From NCBI GenBank assembly GCA_003559095.1, contig PWMW01000264.1, forward strand, positions 29,065 to 93,064: DNA of 64,000 bases, in the 5' to 3' direction. The position numbers were made by a program, and so were the translations under genes. Below are positions 9,723 through 19,621 of this stretch, one piece after another. How positions within the stretch are numbered: position 1 is the first letter of the stretch; every line of letters begins with the position of its first letter. The notes below the pieces were generated by a model. It did no database searches. It was not told the DNA's origin and was given only the letters and a program-made list of their open reading frames with translations. This DNA comes from Clostridiales bacterium (GTDB taxonomy: Bacteria > Bacillota > Limnochordia > Darwinibacteriales > B1SED10-159).

Positions 9723-9751
9723 AGTATACCAGAATCCGATCCCTTTGTATA
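9723..9751 (-). promoter_or_regulatory. promoter of ABC-F leader transcript
   Basis: TATACA-17 bp-TATACT with extended -10 TGG. Confidence 0.6.
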
Positions 9752-9779
9752 CAACGCCCTGGTCTTGTGCAACTAACCA

Positions 9780-11072
9780 TCAGCGCCCTCGGCGCTGGCC
9801 GGTCCGTCCCGGAGTAGACCGCTTCTGTTCATACAGGAAAAATGTGCAAAGCCAGCCCACGACATTAAAGGCCAGCAGGATACCGAAGGCAGTACGATAA
9901 CTGCTGAGATCATACACCGGTGAGCTGCCCACGATGGTACCATCCCAAGTTCGATCCAAGGCTGCCCCCATGAGCAGGCTGATCAAGGCTGAGATCAAAA
10001 AGGCACCGAAGTTCACGACACTAGTGGCGATGCCAGAGTATGCCAGCGGATTGGCTTCTTTGGTGCTGGTGAAACAGAGGATAAATGTAATGGCAGAAAG
10101 TCCCAAGATCAAAAAGGTTACACTCCACAGCCAGGTTGGCATGGTGGGAGCCCACCACAGCAGAACATAGATAACCAGTGCAATGGTGGAACCACCGCTG
10201 ATCAGCGGCCGCACGCGGCCCATGCGGCCTGCAGCATAGCCCACCAGCGGTGATCCTAACAGCAGTCCTAGGGTCATCCAAAGCATCAGGCCCGCTGCGG
10301 TCTCGCGGCTGAAACCATGGACATGCGATAGATACGATACACCCCAGACCCCACCCACGGCCATGTTCGCTCCCATCAGCCCAGCAAAGCCAAAGAGGGC
10401 AAACCAGGTGAAGCGGTTCTTCACTACCTGCTGCAGTCCATTCAACAGCGATTGCCGGTCCGCCTTTTTGTAGGGATGGATAGGCGTGAATTGCTTGGAT
10501 TCGGGACGGTCATGCACCAACAGGGCAATAGCCGCAGCGGCGCCCAGCGAGATTAAGCCCAAACCCATGAACACCGTCCGCCAGCCCCACGCCGCAGCGG
10601 CTGCTGCCAACGGTGCTTGGGCTAACACACCGCCGAGATTGCCCACTGAGGACAGAAGTCCCGCCAACAGCGAAAAATAGCGCGCTTCAAACCACACCGA
10701 TTGGATCTTGAGAGCCGAAAGAAAGATCCCGGATACGCCGACGGTGACTAAGATACGCCCCATCAGGGCCATTGCGTACCCCGGAGCCGCAGCGAAGAGG
10801 AACGAACCGACAGCCGCCAAGACCATACCGACCAAGGTCAACCGTCGCGGACCAAAACCATCGATGAAGAAGCCAACGGGCAGCTGTAGGAGGCCGTAAA
10901 CGTAGAAATACGCTGCTCCTAGGTTACTGAGCATCGCGGCACTGAGCACCAGCTCGCTCTGCAGGTCTTCGGCCACGACGCCGATGGCAAAGCGGTGAAA
11001 AAAACTAATGAGCAGCGCCATACTCAGCGTCACCATCATACTCCAACGAACTTGCTGAAACGATAGCTGCAC
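9780..11072 (-). CDS. MFS transporter
   Basis: 12-TM hydrophobicity; LLQLPVGFFIDGFGPRRLTLVGMVLAAVGSFLFAAAPG. Confidence 0.9.
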   Translation of the reverse strand: MQLSFQQVRWSMMVTLSMALLISFFHRFAIGVVAEDLQSELVLSAAMLSNLGAAYFYVYGLLQLPVGFFIDGFGPRRLTLVGMVLAAVGSFLFAAAPGYAMALMGRILVTVGVSGIFLSALKIQSVWFEARYFSLLAGLLSSVGNLGGVLAQAPLAAAAAAWGWRTVFMGLGLISLGAAAAIALLVHDRPESKQFTPIHPYKKADRQSLLNGLQQVVKNRFTWFALFGFAGLMGANMAVGGVWGVSYLSHVHGFSRETAAGLMLWMTLGLLLGSPLVGYAAGRMGRVRPLISGGSTIALVIYVLLWWAPTMPTWLWSVTFLILGLSAITFILCFTSTKEANPLAYSGIATSVVNFGAFLISALISLLMGAALDRTWDGTIVGSSPVYDLSSYRTAFGILLAFNVVGWLCTFFLYEQKRSTPGRTGQRRGR

Positions 11073-11154
11073 TCTATACTCTCCTTTTAACTACCCATTC
11101 AGATAACGCCGCGGGGCCGGGTATCACCAACCTGCGCGGCGTTAGGTTTGCCTG

Positions 11155-12348
11155 TCAGCTGTTGTTTTCCAGATACGTTAATCCCCGGCTGATTTCCGCA
11201 AAGCCTTCTTCCACCAGCGAGCGGGGTGCTGCAATGTTGACACGTACAAAGCCTTCGCCACCGGTCCCGAACTTTGAGCCCATATGCACGCCAGCTCGGG
11301 CCTTCTCATAGAACGCCTCCGTTAGCTGCGGCTCGGTGACACTCAAGTACCGCAGATCAAGCCAGAGCAAGTATGTGGCTTCGGGTTCTATCCAACCCAC
11401 TCTGGGATGACGTCTGCGCAGAAAATCCTTGGCCCATGCCACATTGCGTTCTAGGTACAGCAAGAGCTCCTGCAGCCAGGGTTCACCGTGGTCAAAGGCA
11501 GCCTGCATAGCCGTCATGCCCAAAATATTGCCCAGGCCCAGATCCTGCGTAGCAATGGCCTGCTGGTAGCGTCTCATCTTAGCCGCATCTGCAATGATCA
11601 CAGACGATGTGGTCAAGCCAGCCAGGTTGAACGTCTTGCTCGGTGCTACGCAGGTCATTGTATTGGCGGCAGCCTCTGGGTTGAGGTCTGCGACGCAGAT
11701 ATGTTCTGCACCGGGGAAAACCAAGTCCGCCCAGATTTCGTCGGCCACCAGCAGCGTGCCATGTTGAATGCAGAGATGGGATAGTTTTTCTAACTCCCAG
11801 CGTTCCCAAACGCGACCCACGGGATTGTGCGGACTGCAGAGGATGAGCATAGATGCTCCCTTCTGCAGCTGCTGTTCTAACTGCTGAAAATCCATCACAT
11901 AACGACGGCCATCCCACTGCAGAGGGTTTTCCAGGATTTTTCTGCCGTTTTCTTTGATAACCTTGAAGAACGGGTAATACACCGGCGGCTGCACAATGAT
12001 ATTGTCTCCAGGGTTAGAAAACACATCCACAGCCAAGCGCAGCGCCGCCACGACGCCCGGCATATTGGCGATCCAGTCATCTTTTACACTCCAGCCATGC
12101 CGACGTTGGAGCCAGTTGCGCACGGCAGCGTAATAGCCAGGACCTTTGGCCGTATAACCGAACACGCCATGGTTCACCCGCTGGTGCAGCGCAGCCAATA
12201 CGGGCTCTGGACTGACGAAGTCCATGTCGGCCACCCACATGGGCAGCACATCCGGGGCACCCAACATTTTGTCCGTGTAGTCCCATTTGTAGCTTTCCGT
12301 ACCCCGGCGTGGGATTACTGTATCAAAGTCAAATGTAGATTGGCGCAT
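11155..12348 (-). CDS. MalY/PatB-family PLP aminotransferase / C-S lyase
   Basis: MRQSTFDFDTVIPRRGTESYKWD...LPMWVADMDFVSPEPVLAAL...SPHNPVGRVW...ADEIWADLVFPG...SKTFNLAGL; ATG 12348 avoids overlap with the ABC gene. Confidence 0.93.
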   Translation of the reverse strand: MRQSTFDFDTVIPRRGTESYKWDYTDKMLGAPDVLPMWVADMDFVSPEPVLAALHQRVNHGVFGYTAKGPGYYAAVRNWLQRRHGWSVKDDWIANMPGVVAALRLAVDVFSNPGDNIIVQPPVYYPFFKVIKENGRKILENPLQWDGRRYVMDFQQLEQQLQKGASMLILCSPHNPVGRVWERWELEKLSHLCIQHGTLLVADEIWADLVFPGAEHICVADLNPEAAANTMTCVAPSKTFNLAGLTTSSVIIADAAKMRRYQQAIATQDLGLGNILGMTAMQAAFDHGEPWLQELLLYLERNVAWAKDFLRRRHPRVGWIEPEATYLLWLDLRYLSVTEPQLTEAFYEKARAGVHMGSKFGTGGEGFVRVNIAAPRSLVEEGFAEISRGLTYLENNS

Positions 12349-12367
12349 CTGCCATTCCTCCCTAGTT

Positions 12368-14440
12368 TCACGAAGCGAAATCTTCTTTGTACTGCAGTCG
12401 GTAGAGGTTGTAATAGAGACCGCGCTGGTGCAGCAGATCCTGGTGACTGCCATGTTCTCTGATCTTGCCCTTGTGCAGGACAATAATGGTATCCGCATCC
12501 TGGATGGTGGAGAGACGATGGGCAACCACGATGCTGGTCCGTCCTGCCATGAGCCGCGGCAGTGCGTCCTGGATCAGGGCCTCTGTCTCCGTGTCAATGT
12601 TAGCCGTCGCTTCGTCGAGAATCAGGACCGCCGGATCGAAAGCCAGGGCACGGGCGAAGGCCAACAACTGCCGCTGGCCGGCGGAGAGAGTGGCGCCCCG
12701 TTCCATGACAGGCTCTTCATACTTCTGGGGAAGCCGTTCGATGAAATGGTGGGCATTGACATGTTGGGCCGTATCTACGATGCGTTCATCACTGATGGCG
12801 GTATTGTTGAGACGAATATTGTCTTTGATGGTTCCTGTGAACAAGAACACATCCTGCATAACCAGCCCGATATTCTGCCGCAGCGTCTCTTTACGAAGTT
12901 GGCGAATGTCAACACCGTCCAAGAGGATTTGACCCCGTTGAATATCGTAGAAGCGCGTAATCAGGTTCATGATCGTACTCTTACCAGCGCCGGTGGCACC
13001 CACGAAGGCGCATGTTTGGCCCGGCTCAATGACGAAGCTGACATCCCGCAGGACCCATTCCTCGTCCACATAGGCGAACCAGACGTTCTTGAACTCAATG
13101 CGACCCTGCACAGCCGGCAGCTCCATTGGCTTTGCGGGATCAGGAATGGTGGTTTCCGTGTCCATGATCATGAAGATCCGTTCCGAGGAGGCCATGGCCG
13201 ACTGCAGAATGTTGTACTTTTCCGTCATATCATTGATGGGCCGGAAAAACTGCTCCATATAATTAACGAAGGCATACAGCACACCAAACTCCAGCGTTCC
13301 CCGGAGGACATCGCCGCCACCGAACCAAATCAACAGTGCCAAGCCAAAGGAGTACAGCAGTTCCATGGATGGCCGGAAGACGGCAAATACCCGCAGTTCT
13401 CGCATGGAAGCACGAAAATGATCTTCGTTGATCCCGTGAAACTCGCGGAATTTCCGACGATGCTGATTGAAGATGTGCACGATCCGCATGCCGTTGATGT
13501 TCTCTGCAATATTGGCGTTGATCCGGGCCAACTTGACGCGCACCTCGCGGTACGCCTGGCGTGCCTTAATGCGAAACACGGCCGTGACCACAACGATCAG
13601 CGGCAGCACGGCAAAACTCAACAAGGCCAGCCGCCAATTGAGCTGCAGCATGATGACAATAATACCTAAAAGCATAAAGATATCTTTGAACAGATTCACC
13701 AACACGGCTGTGTACATCTCGTGCAGCTGCTGGGTATCATTGGCGACCCTCGTGACCAACCGGCCCACGGGGTTACCATCGAAAAAAGATATGGTCAGAC
13801 GTTCCATGTGTTCAAACAACTGCTGCCGGATATCAAAGACGATCTTTTGACCGGTCAACTGCAGAAGATACACCTGGACGTAGTTGAGCCCAAAGCCCGC
13901 ACTGACAATCAACAAGAAAAGCAGGCCTAAGCGGACCAGAGAGTCCACATCATACCGACGAAAATCGCGCAGACGCTCTTGCGGTACCATGACGGCCTCG
14001 AATGTCTGATTGGCCACGGTGACCCGATAGCCATCCTGCAGCGGCTCAACCAAAACGTCCTCCAACCGTTCCACAGCGCCCTCCATCAGATAGTAGGTTC
14101 TATCATGGCGGACTAATTGGTGGCGAGGGCCTACGGGCTCCTGATCTGGGGGGAACTGGTCTTCCCGCAGCAGCCTGTAATCTCGAAAATCCACGGAGCC
14201 GTCCCAAGTGCCGGGCACGGCAGCCACATTGCGGTAAGGAGTGTCATAGGCCAGTATGTGATTGTCAATGGCAATTTTGATCACATAGGGACGAGCTAGT
14301 TCCGTGGCACTGATCAACAGCAGCATGATAATGGATACGAGAATCCATTTCCAATATGGTTTGGCGTAGGCCAACAGGCGCCGCATGAGGCGGGCGTCAT
14401 AGGCTTTTCCTAACGATTCTTCTTCATGGAAGTAATCCAA
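12368..14440 (-). CDS. ABC exporter, fused permease/ATP-binding
   Basis: GATGAGKSTIMNLITRFYD, TLSAGQRQLLAFARALAFDPAVLILDEATANID; TM domain with large extracytoplasmic insert. Confidence 0.93.
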   Translation of the reverse strand: MDYFHEEESLGKAYDARLMRRLLAYAKPYWKWILVSIIMLLLISATELARPYVIKIAIDNHILAYDTPYRNVAAVPGTWDGSVDFRDYRLLREDQFPPDQEPVGPRHQLVRHDRTYYLMEGAVERLEDVLVEPLQDGYRVTVANQTFEAVMVPQERLRDFRRYDVDSLVRLGLLFLLIVSAGFGLNYVQVYLLQLTGQKIVFDIRQQLFEHMERLTISFFDGNPVGRLVTRVANDTQQLHEMYTAVLVNLFKDIFMLLGIIVIMLQLNWRLALLSFAVLPLIVVVTAVFRIKARQAYREVRVKLARINANIAENINGMRIVHIFNQHRRKFREFHGINEDHFRASMRELRVFAVFRPSMELLYSFGLALLIWFGGGDVLRGTLEFGVLYAFVNYMEQFFRPINDMTEKYNILQSAMASSERIFMIMDTETTIPDPAKPMELPAVQGRIEFKNVWFAYVDEEWVLRDVSFVIEPGQTCAFVGATGAGKSTIMNLITRFYDIQRGQILLDGVDIRQLRKETLRQNIGLVMQDVFLFTGTIKDNIRLNNTAISDERIVDTAQHVNAHHFIERLPQKYEEPVMERGATLSAGQRQLLAFARALAFDPAVLILDEATANIDTETEALIQDALPRLMAGRTSIVVAHRLSTIQDADTIIVLHKGKIREHGSHQDLLHQRGLYYNLYRLQYKEDFAS

Positions 14441-14452
14441 GCTCTATCCCCC

Positions 14453-16204
14453 CTAACCGGCACTTTCGATTTCTTCTTCGAGCAGCTGTTTCTCGTAAAG
14501 TTCCTTGTATAAGCCAGGCTCCGCAATAAGCTGTTCGTGGGTGCCCTGCTGGATCACAGATCCTTCATCGATGACCACAATTTGATCTGCCTGCTTCAGT
14601 GTGGAAATTCGATGGGCAATAAGGATGGTAGTGCGAGCCGCCATTACCCCTTTGAGGTTATTTAGGATGGCCTCTTCCGTCTCGGTATCCACGGCGGAGA
14701 GACTATCATCCATGATGAGAATGCTGGGCTCCTTGACCAACGCCCGGGCAATGGACAGTCTTTGCTTTTGACCGCCGGACAGCGTCACACCCCGCTCACC
14801 CACCAAGGTGTCAAACTTCTTCGGAAACTCCGCGATGTTGTCGTAGACCTGTGCCAGTTTGGTATATTCCTCGATGTCTTCGGGGGCGCGTTTGGTATCG
14901 GCAAAGTCAACGTTGCTGCGAATAGTAGTGGAGAATAGGAAATTATCCTGCGGCACATATCCTACCTGTTCCCGCAGAGTTTCCAGGGGTATCTTGCGGA
15001 TATCGACGCCGTCGATGAAGACTGTACCCCGCGGCGCATTGAAGAGGCGCAGGAGCAGATTGACAAGGGTTGTTTTGCCAGAACCAGTCCGCCCGAGAAT
15101 ACCCAGCGTATGACCGGCTGGTACGCTGAAGCTGATGTCCTTCAGTGCCGCTTCGTCCGAACCTGGGTAGGTGAAGTTCAGATGCCGAAACTCCACTTCA
15201 CCCTGGAGCTTTTCGATGGGCAGAACATCCTCCTCATCATAGATTTCCGGGCGTTCGTCAAATAACGCGTTGAGGCGGTCCATCGATGCTTTTCCCCGTT
15301 GAATCATATTCATCACCCAGCCGATGGCCAGCATGGGCCAGGTGAGCATCGCCAGATAGCTGTTGAAGGCCACAAAGTCACCCAAGGTTATGGTCCCGTC
15401 AATGACCATGATACCGCCATAGCCCAAGGCAATAATGAAACTTAAGGCCGACAGAAACTGGACAAGGGGCATGAACAATCCCCAAACCCTCACCAAATGC
15501 ATGTTCTTGTCAACGTTGGTTTGGTTTACGGCGCGAAAGCGGTCCATCTCAGCAGCTTCTTGGGCAAAGCCTTTAACCACGCGAATGCCCGAAAAATTCT
15601 CTTGGGCGCGATCAGAAAGCGAGGAAAACGCTTCCTGTACCAGTTTAAAACGACGGTGGATGACGCGGCCAAAACCGGTGACAACAGCCACCATAAAAGG
15701 CAGCGGCATCAGCGCTAACACCGTCAGGCGCAAATCGATGGTTCGGACCATCATAATAATGATGATTGTTGATAAAAAGATTGCATCTGTGCTGAGAACG
15801 ATACCGGGCCCTAAGGCCATGCGGACAGCTTGGATATCGTTGGTGGCGTGAGCCATTAGATCACCGGTCTTGTGCCGGTTGAAAAAGCTTGTGGACAAGG
15901 ACTACAGATGCTGAAACAGCATGTTGCGCAGTGTAAATTCCAGTTTGCGGGCATTGCCCATAACGAAGATACGCCACAAAAAACGCGTCAAAGCAATCCC
16001 AATACTGATGCCGACGATCAGAGCAATGTAGCGCAGCAGATCCATCGTGGTCAGTTGGAACCCAGCCAAACCGTCGGTTAGCTGTCCCAGCAGCCGTGGA
16101 ATGAACAACTGCAGAATATTTGTACCGATAAGTGAAAGAATACCAAGGATATAGTATAGCTTATTGTCACGGATAAATGGCTTAAGGCGAAAGAAACTAT
16201 TCAC
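14453..16204 (-). pseudogene. ABC exporter partner subunit interrupted by one in-frame TAG
   Basis: ORFs 15902-16204 (...LEFTLRNMLFQHL*) and 14453-15898 (SLSTSFFNRHKTGDLMAHATNDIQAV...) share a frame and are separated only by TAG at 15902-15904. Confidence 0.8.
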
Positions 16205-16326
16205 CCTGTATCAGCTCCTCTTCAAAGGGCACTTGCCGCATGGCGACCCCATCCAACCGTGGTCCGATAGCCCAGGGTACCGAAACCATGGTCGTGTATT
16301 TGCTTCGCCTGGCTAACTATTTGGGC

Positions 16327-16354
16327 AAAAGGAAAGCCCCCTGCGGAGCTTTCC
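16327..16354 (-). terminator. intrinsic terminator downstream of Gfo/Idh operon
   Basis: Minus strand GGAAAGC-loop-GCTTTCC-TTTT. Confidence 0.6.
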
Positions 16355-16502
16355 CAGCAGCACCGGGTTGAGCGGGCCACTGAACGGAATGATTGCCAGC
16401 CGCGCCAAAGCCAGTGGTACGTCTGCAGGGTACCGTCGGATCTGGAGATCCCGCGACGTGTTAGGAAGCCGTGTTGCCAGACGGCCTCCGGGAACACCGC
16501 GC

Positions 16503-17486
16503 TTACTTGGCTACGGATACAACCTTCTGCTGGCGAGCAGATTCATAGGCGGCCAAGGCAGCTCGCATGGCCTGGAGGCCATCATACCCACTGACAGACG
16601 GTGGTGCGTCGGTCTCGATGCTGTGCAGAAAATCGGCAATGAGCAGCATGTCCATGTCTTCCGCCCAGGAATGCTGGACCACTTGCCGTTCCTGGTCATC
16701 GAAGACAGTGAGGCCTTGGGCGAAGGCATCGACACGCAGGATACCTTCCGTTCCTACGATATCCAAAAGAACATCTCCCCAGGTGGGAAACGTCCGCGGC
16801 CGTGACCAGCTGGGATCTTGGGTGGCAAAGATGCCCCCTTCCAGTTCCATGGACAGCATCCCGCAATCATCAATATCCACATCATACAGCATGGTGTCTA
16901 CTTCAGCATACATAGACACCACTTCTTTGCCCAGGAACCAGCGGATCAGATCCACAACGTGAACTGTGTGGTCCATCACCGCGCCGCCGCCGGATAACTC
17001 TTGATCCACAAACCAGCCACCGGGCATCTGCCCATGGTTCGTTCCTTTGATGCAGAGAATGTCGCCAATGGCGTTGGCATCTAACAATTCCTTCGCTCGC
17101 TGCATAGGAGCGGCAAACCGCACAGGGAACGCTATCTGCAGTTTGACACCGGCTTGATCGCAGGCAGCAATCATCCGCAGCGCGTCTTCTTCATTGGTGG
17201 CGATGGGTTTTTCACAGAGAACATGGCAGCCAGCCGCGGCCGACGCCAGTGTGTACTCCATGTGCAGACTGTTCTCGCTGCAGATGATGACAGCATCTGC
17301 CTTGGACAACAACCCCTGCAGATCCCCGAAGTACTGGGAGCCGAACTGCTCAGCAGCCTTCTGGCCCCGCTCGGGATCGGGATCAAACACACCGGCAATA
17401 CGCGCCCGTTCGTCCATGGTCAGCAATGCCCGAGCATAGCTGTAGGCATGCATATGAGCCATACTGATTAAACCGATTCGGATCAT
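16503..17486 (-). CDS. Gfo/Idh/MocA-family oxidoreductase
   Basis: MIRIGLISMAHMHAYSYARALLTMDERARIAGVFD...CEKPIATNEEDALRMI; ATG 17486 overlaps preceding stop. Confidence 0.92.
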   Translation of the reverse strand: MIRIGLISMAHMHAYSYARALLTMDERARIAGVFDPDPERGQKAAEQFGSQYFGDLQGLLSKADAVIICSENSLHMEYTLASAAAGCHVLCEKPIATNEEDALRMIAACDQAGVKLQIAFPVRFAAPMQRAKELLDANAIGDILCIKGTNHGQMPGGWFVDQELSGGGAVMDHTVHVVDLIRWFLGKEVVSMYAEVDTMLYDVDIDDCGMLSMELEGGIFATQDPSWSRPRTFPTWGDVLLDIVGTEGILRVDAFAQGLTVFDDQERQVVQHSWAEDMDMLLIADFLHSIETDAPPSVSGYDGLQAMRAALAAYESARQQKVVSVAK

Positions 17487-18454
17487 GCCTGCACCTCCCC
17501 TTGAACCAACACCATTTCGCTTGACGTTACAGATTGCAGCGCGGCATCCACTGCGGCCATCAGCGCTATCTCGCTGTGCTCGTCCCAGCAGTTGTCTAAG
17601 GCGTTCAGGCACTGCAGCACAGCCTCCAAGTGTCTGATGTAGGCATTCTTCATGAGCAGCCAGGAGTCGGGGCCGGCCAACGATTTGTCCAAAGCTCGAC
17701 CATCCAGTGCTAAGCCCTGGGAAGCACGGCTGTCATGGACGATCATTCCGCTGCGGCAGCTGATCTCCAAGGCCCAACGGGGTTCTTGAACATGACTAGA
17801 CCATCCTGCTTCCAGATGAACGATAACGCCATTGGCCATGCGCATGGTCAGCAGTGCATGTTCGCCAGCCTCATGACGACGACCTTGCGTAGACCTAGCC
17901 ATAACCCGCTGCACCGGTCCGAAGCACCACACAAGGAAGTCCATGTCTTTGATCATCTCTCCCCGGATAATGCTGCGGTCTCCGCTGAGTTCGTCGGGAA
18001 TGGGAAGCACTCGTTCGGTTCGCACCACAGCCGGTGTTCCGAGACTGCCACCATCCAGCCGTTCTTTGGCTGCTGCGTACTCCGGACCGAAGCGATTGAC
18101 CCGAGCCGGCAGCAGTCGTACATTATGTTCTGCGGCCATGGCCAGCAGTTGCTGGGCAGCGGAGGCCGATGGGGCCAACGGCACTTCACAGACAACATGA
18201 ACGCCATGGGTTAGCGCTTCGGCGGCCAGGACCATCTGGGAGGCCGGATCCGCTGCAATATGCACCATATCCAAAGCACATTCGGCCAACATATCCCCTA
18301 GGGATGCTGCCGGCTGACAGTTAAGTTCCTCACACATCCAAGCGGCCGGCTGATTCTGCCAATCAGCCGCAGCGGTGACCGTAACGCCCAAGGCTTTGTA
18401 GGCCTCCACATGAGGTTGAAGCAGGGCTTTGGACCCAACAAGACCGATCTTCAT
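17483..18454 (-). CDS. Gfo/Idh/MocA-family oxidoreductase
   Basis: MKIGLVGSKALLQPHVEAYKALGVTVTAAAD...VVCEVPLAPSASAAQQLL. Confidence 0.85.
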   Translation of the reverse strand: MKIGLVGSKALLQPHVEAYKALGVTVTAAADWQNQPAAWMCEELNCQPAASLGDMLAECALDMVHIAADPASQMVLAAEALTHGVHVVCEVPLAPSASAAQQLLAMAAEHNVRLLPARVNRFGPEYAAAKERLDGGSLGTPAVVRTERVLPIPDELSGDRSIIRGEMIKDMDFLVWCFGPVQRVMARSTQGRRHEAGEHALLTMRMANGVIVHLEAGWSSHVQEPRWALEISCRSGMIVHDSRASQGLALDGRALDKSLAGPDSWLLMKNAYIRHLEAVLQCLNALDNCWDEHSEIALMAAVDAALQSVTSSEMVLVQGEVQA

Positions 18455-18522
18455 GGTTAACTTCACCTGCTTTGTTTGGGAATTTTAGTTTTCTGTCAAC
18501 ATAGACAATGGGACAACAAACC

Positions 18523-18539
18523 ATATCCGTTATGGATAT
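18523..18539. promoter_or_regulatory. inverted repeat upstream of Gfo/Idh operon, possible operator
   Basis: ATATCC-GTTAT-GGATAT. Confidence 0.35.
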
Positions 18540-18594
18540 TCGAGACCCAGGCCATATTCCCTGCAACTACCGACACACCCTAACCGAATGTATC

Positions 18595-19326
18595 TCAGGC
18601 AACCAAGAGATATACCCAGATCCCAGCAGCAGCAGCAGCCAGGAACGGGCCAAAGGGTATGGGTGTTTTGCGGCCCTGTTTGGTCTTGACCAAGTATGCG
18701 ATGCCAATGATGCTGCCGAACAGTGATGCTCCGAACAAGGTATATAAAACGGCCAACGGACCCAAAAAGCCTCCGATCATGCCCATCATCTTGACATCGC
18801 CCATACCCATCCCACCGCGACTGACCACATGGATTAAGAGCATCACACCTAAGCCTAGCAGAAGGCCTAATGCCGAATCTCGCAGGGGAATGGTCCAGCC
18901 CAAGGCAGCGAAGAACAGAGCTGCTCCCATGCCTGGGACCACGTATACGTTGGGGATCCGTTTTGTATAGAGATCGGTGACAAAGCACAGCAGCAACAGT
19001 GACAAAAACAAAGCGTAGGCAGCACTCTGCCATATGTTGCCACCCAACCAACACGCCGCAAAAAACAGTCCGCCTGACGCAGCTTCCACCACAGGATACT
19101 GAGGTGAGATGGCGGCTTGGCATTGGCGACAGCGGCCCTTCAGGAGCAAGTAACTGATGACTGGAACCAAGTCCCGAGCCGTCAGTACATAACCACAGTG
19201 GGGGCAGCGGGAACCGGGATGCACAATAGACTCTCCAGCGGGGATCCGGTAGATCAGAACGTTAAAAAAGCTGCCGAATACCAGGCCAAAGAGTGCCCAC
19301 AATAGGCATGAAACAATCAAAGTGAC
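18595..19326 (-). CDS. A24-family prepilin peptidase
   Basis: ALFGLVFGSFFNVLIYRIPAGESIVHPGSRCPHCGYVLTARDLVPVISYLLLKGRCRQCQAAISPQYPVVE; GMGDVKMMGMIGGFLG. Confidence 0.93.
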   Translation of the reverse strand, partial: VTLIVSCLLWALFGLVFGSFFNVLIYRIPAGESIVHPGSRCPHCGYVLTARDLVPVISYLLLKGRCRQCQAAISPQYPVVEAASGGLFFAACWLGGNIWQSAAYALFLSLLLLCFVTDLYTKRIPNVYVVPGMGAALFFAALGWTIPLRDSALGLLLGLGVMLLIHVVSRGGMGMGDVKMMGMIGGFLGPLAVLYTLFGASLFGSIIGIAYLVKTKQGRKTPIPFGPFLAAAAAGIWVYLLVA

Positions 19327-19567
19327 CTCACCTCTCTTAACGGCAATGGGTGATGCATACCCGAGAGACCACATAGCCAGCACAGGACCAAATCAGTGGA
19401 CAGAGAAGCCCGGAGAATTGTCCAATCTAGAGTTGTGGCTCAATGGTGAACCGGAACAACAATGCCCGCTACCTGGGATGGGCTCTGGCCCTTGTTTCCG
19501 GCCCGCCCATCCGGTCCGTGACCTCTGCTCAATCCTTGTTTCGCTGCCCGAATCAAAGAATCCTTGC

Positions 19568-19607
19568 AAAAAGAAAAGGACTTCGTTTGCAGAAGGCCTT
19601 TTTCTTT
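19568..19607 (-). terminator. terminator downstream of SCIFF maturase gene
   Basis: Minus AAGAAAAAGGCCTTC-loop-GAAGTCCTTTTCTTTTTG. Confidence 0.6.
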
Positions 19608-19621
19608 CCGGTTCGTTCCAG

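Noticed and set aside
12428-13669. 413-aa plus-strand ORF
   Set aside because: Fully antisense to the intact ABC exporter gene; no recognisable protein signature.
16222-16497. 91-aa minus-strand ORF between ABC exporter and Gfo/Idh operon
   Set aside because: Spans a terminator hairpin (16327-16354) and shows no family resemblance; treated as non-coding.
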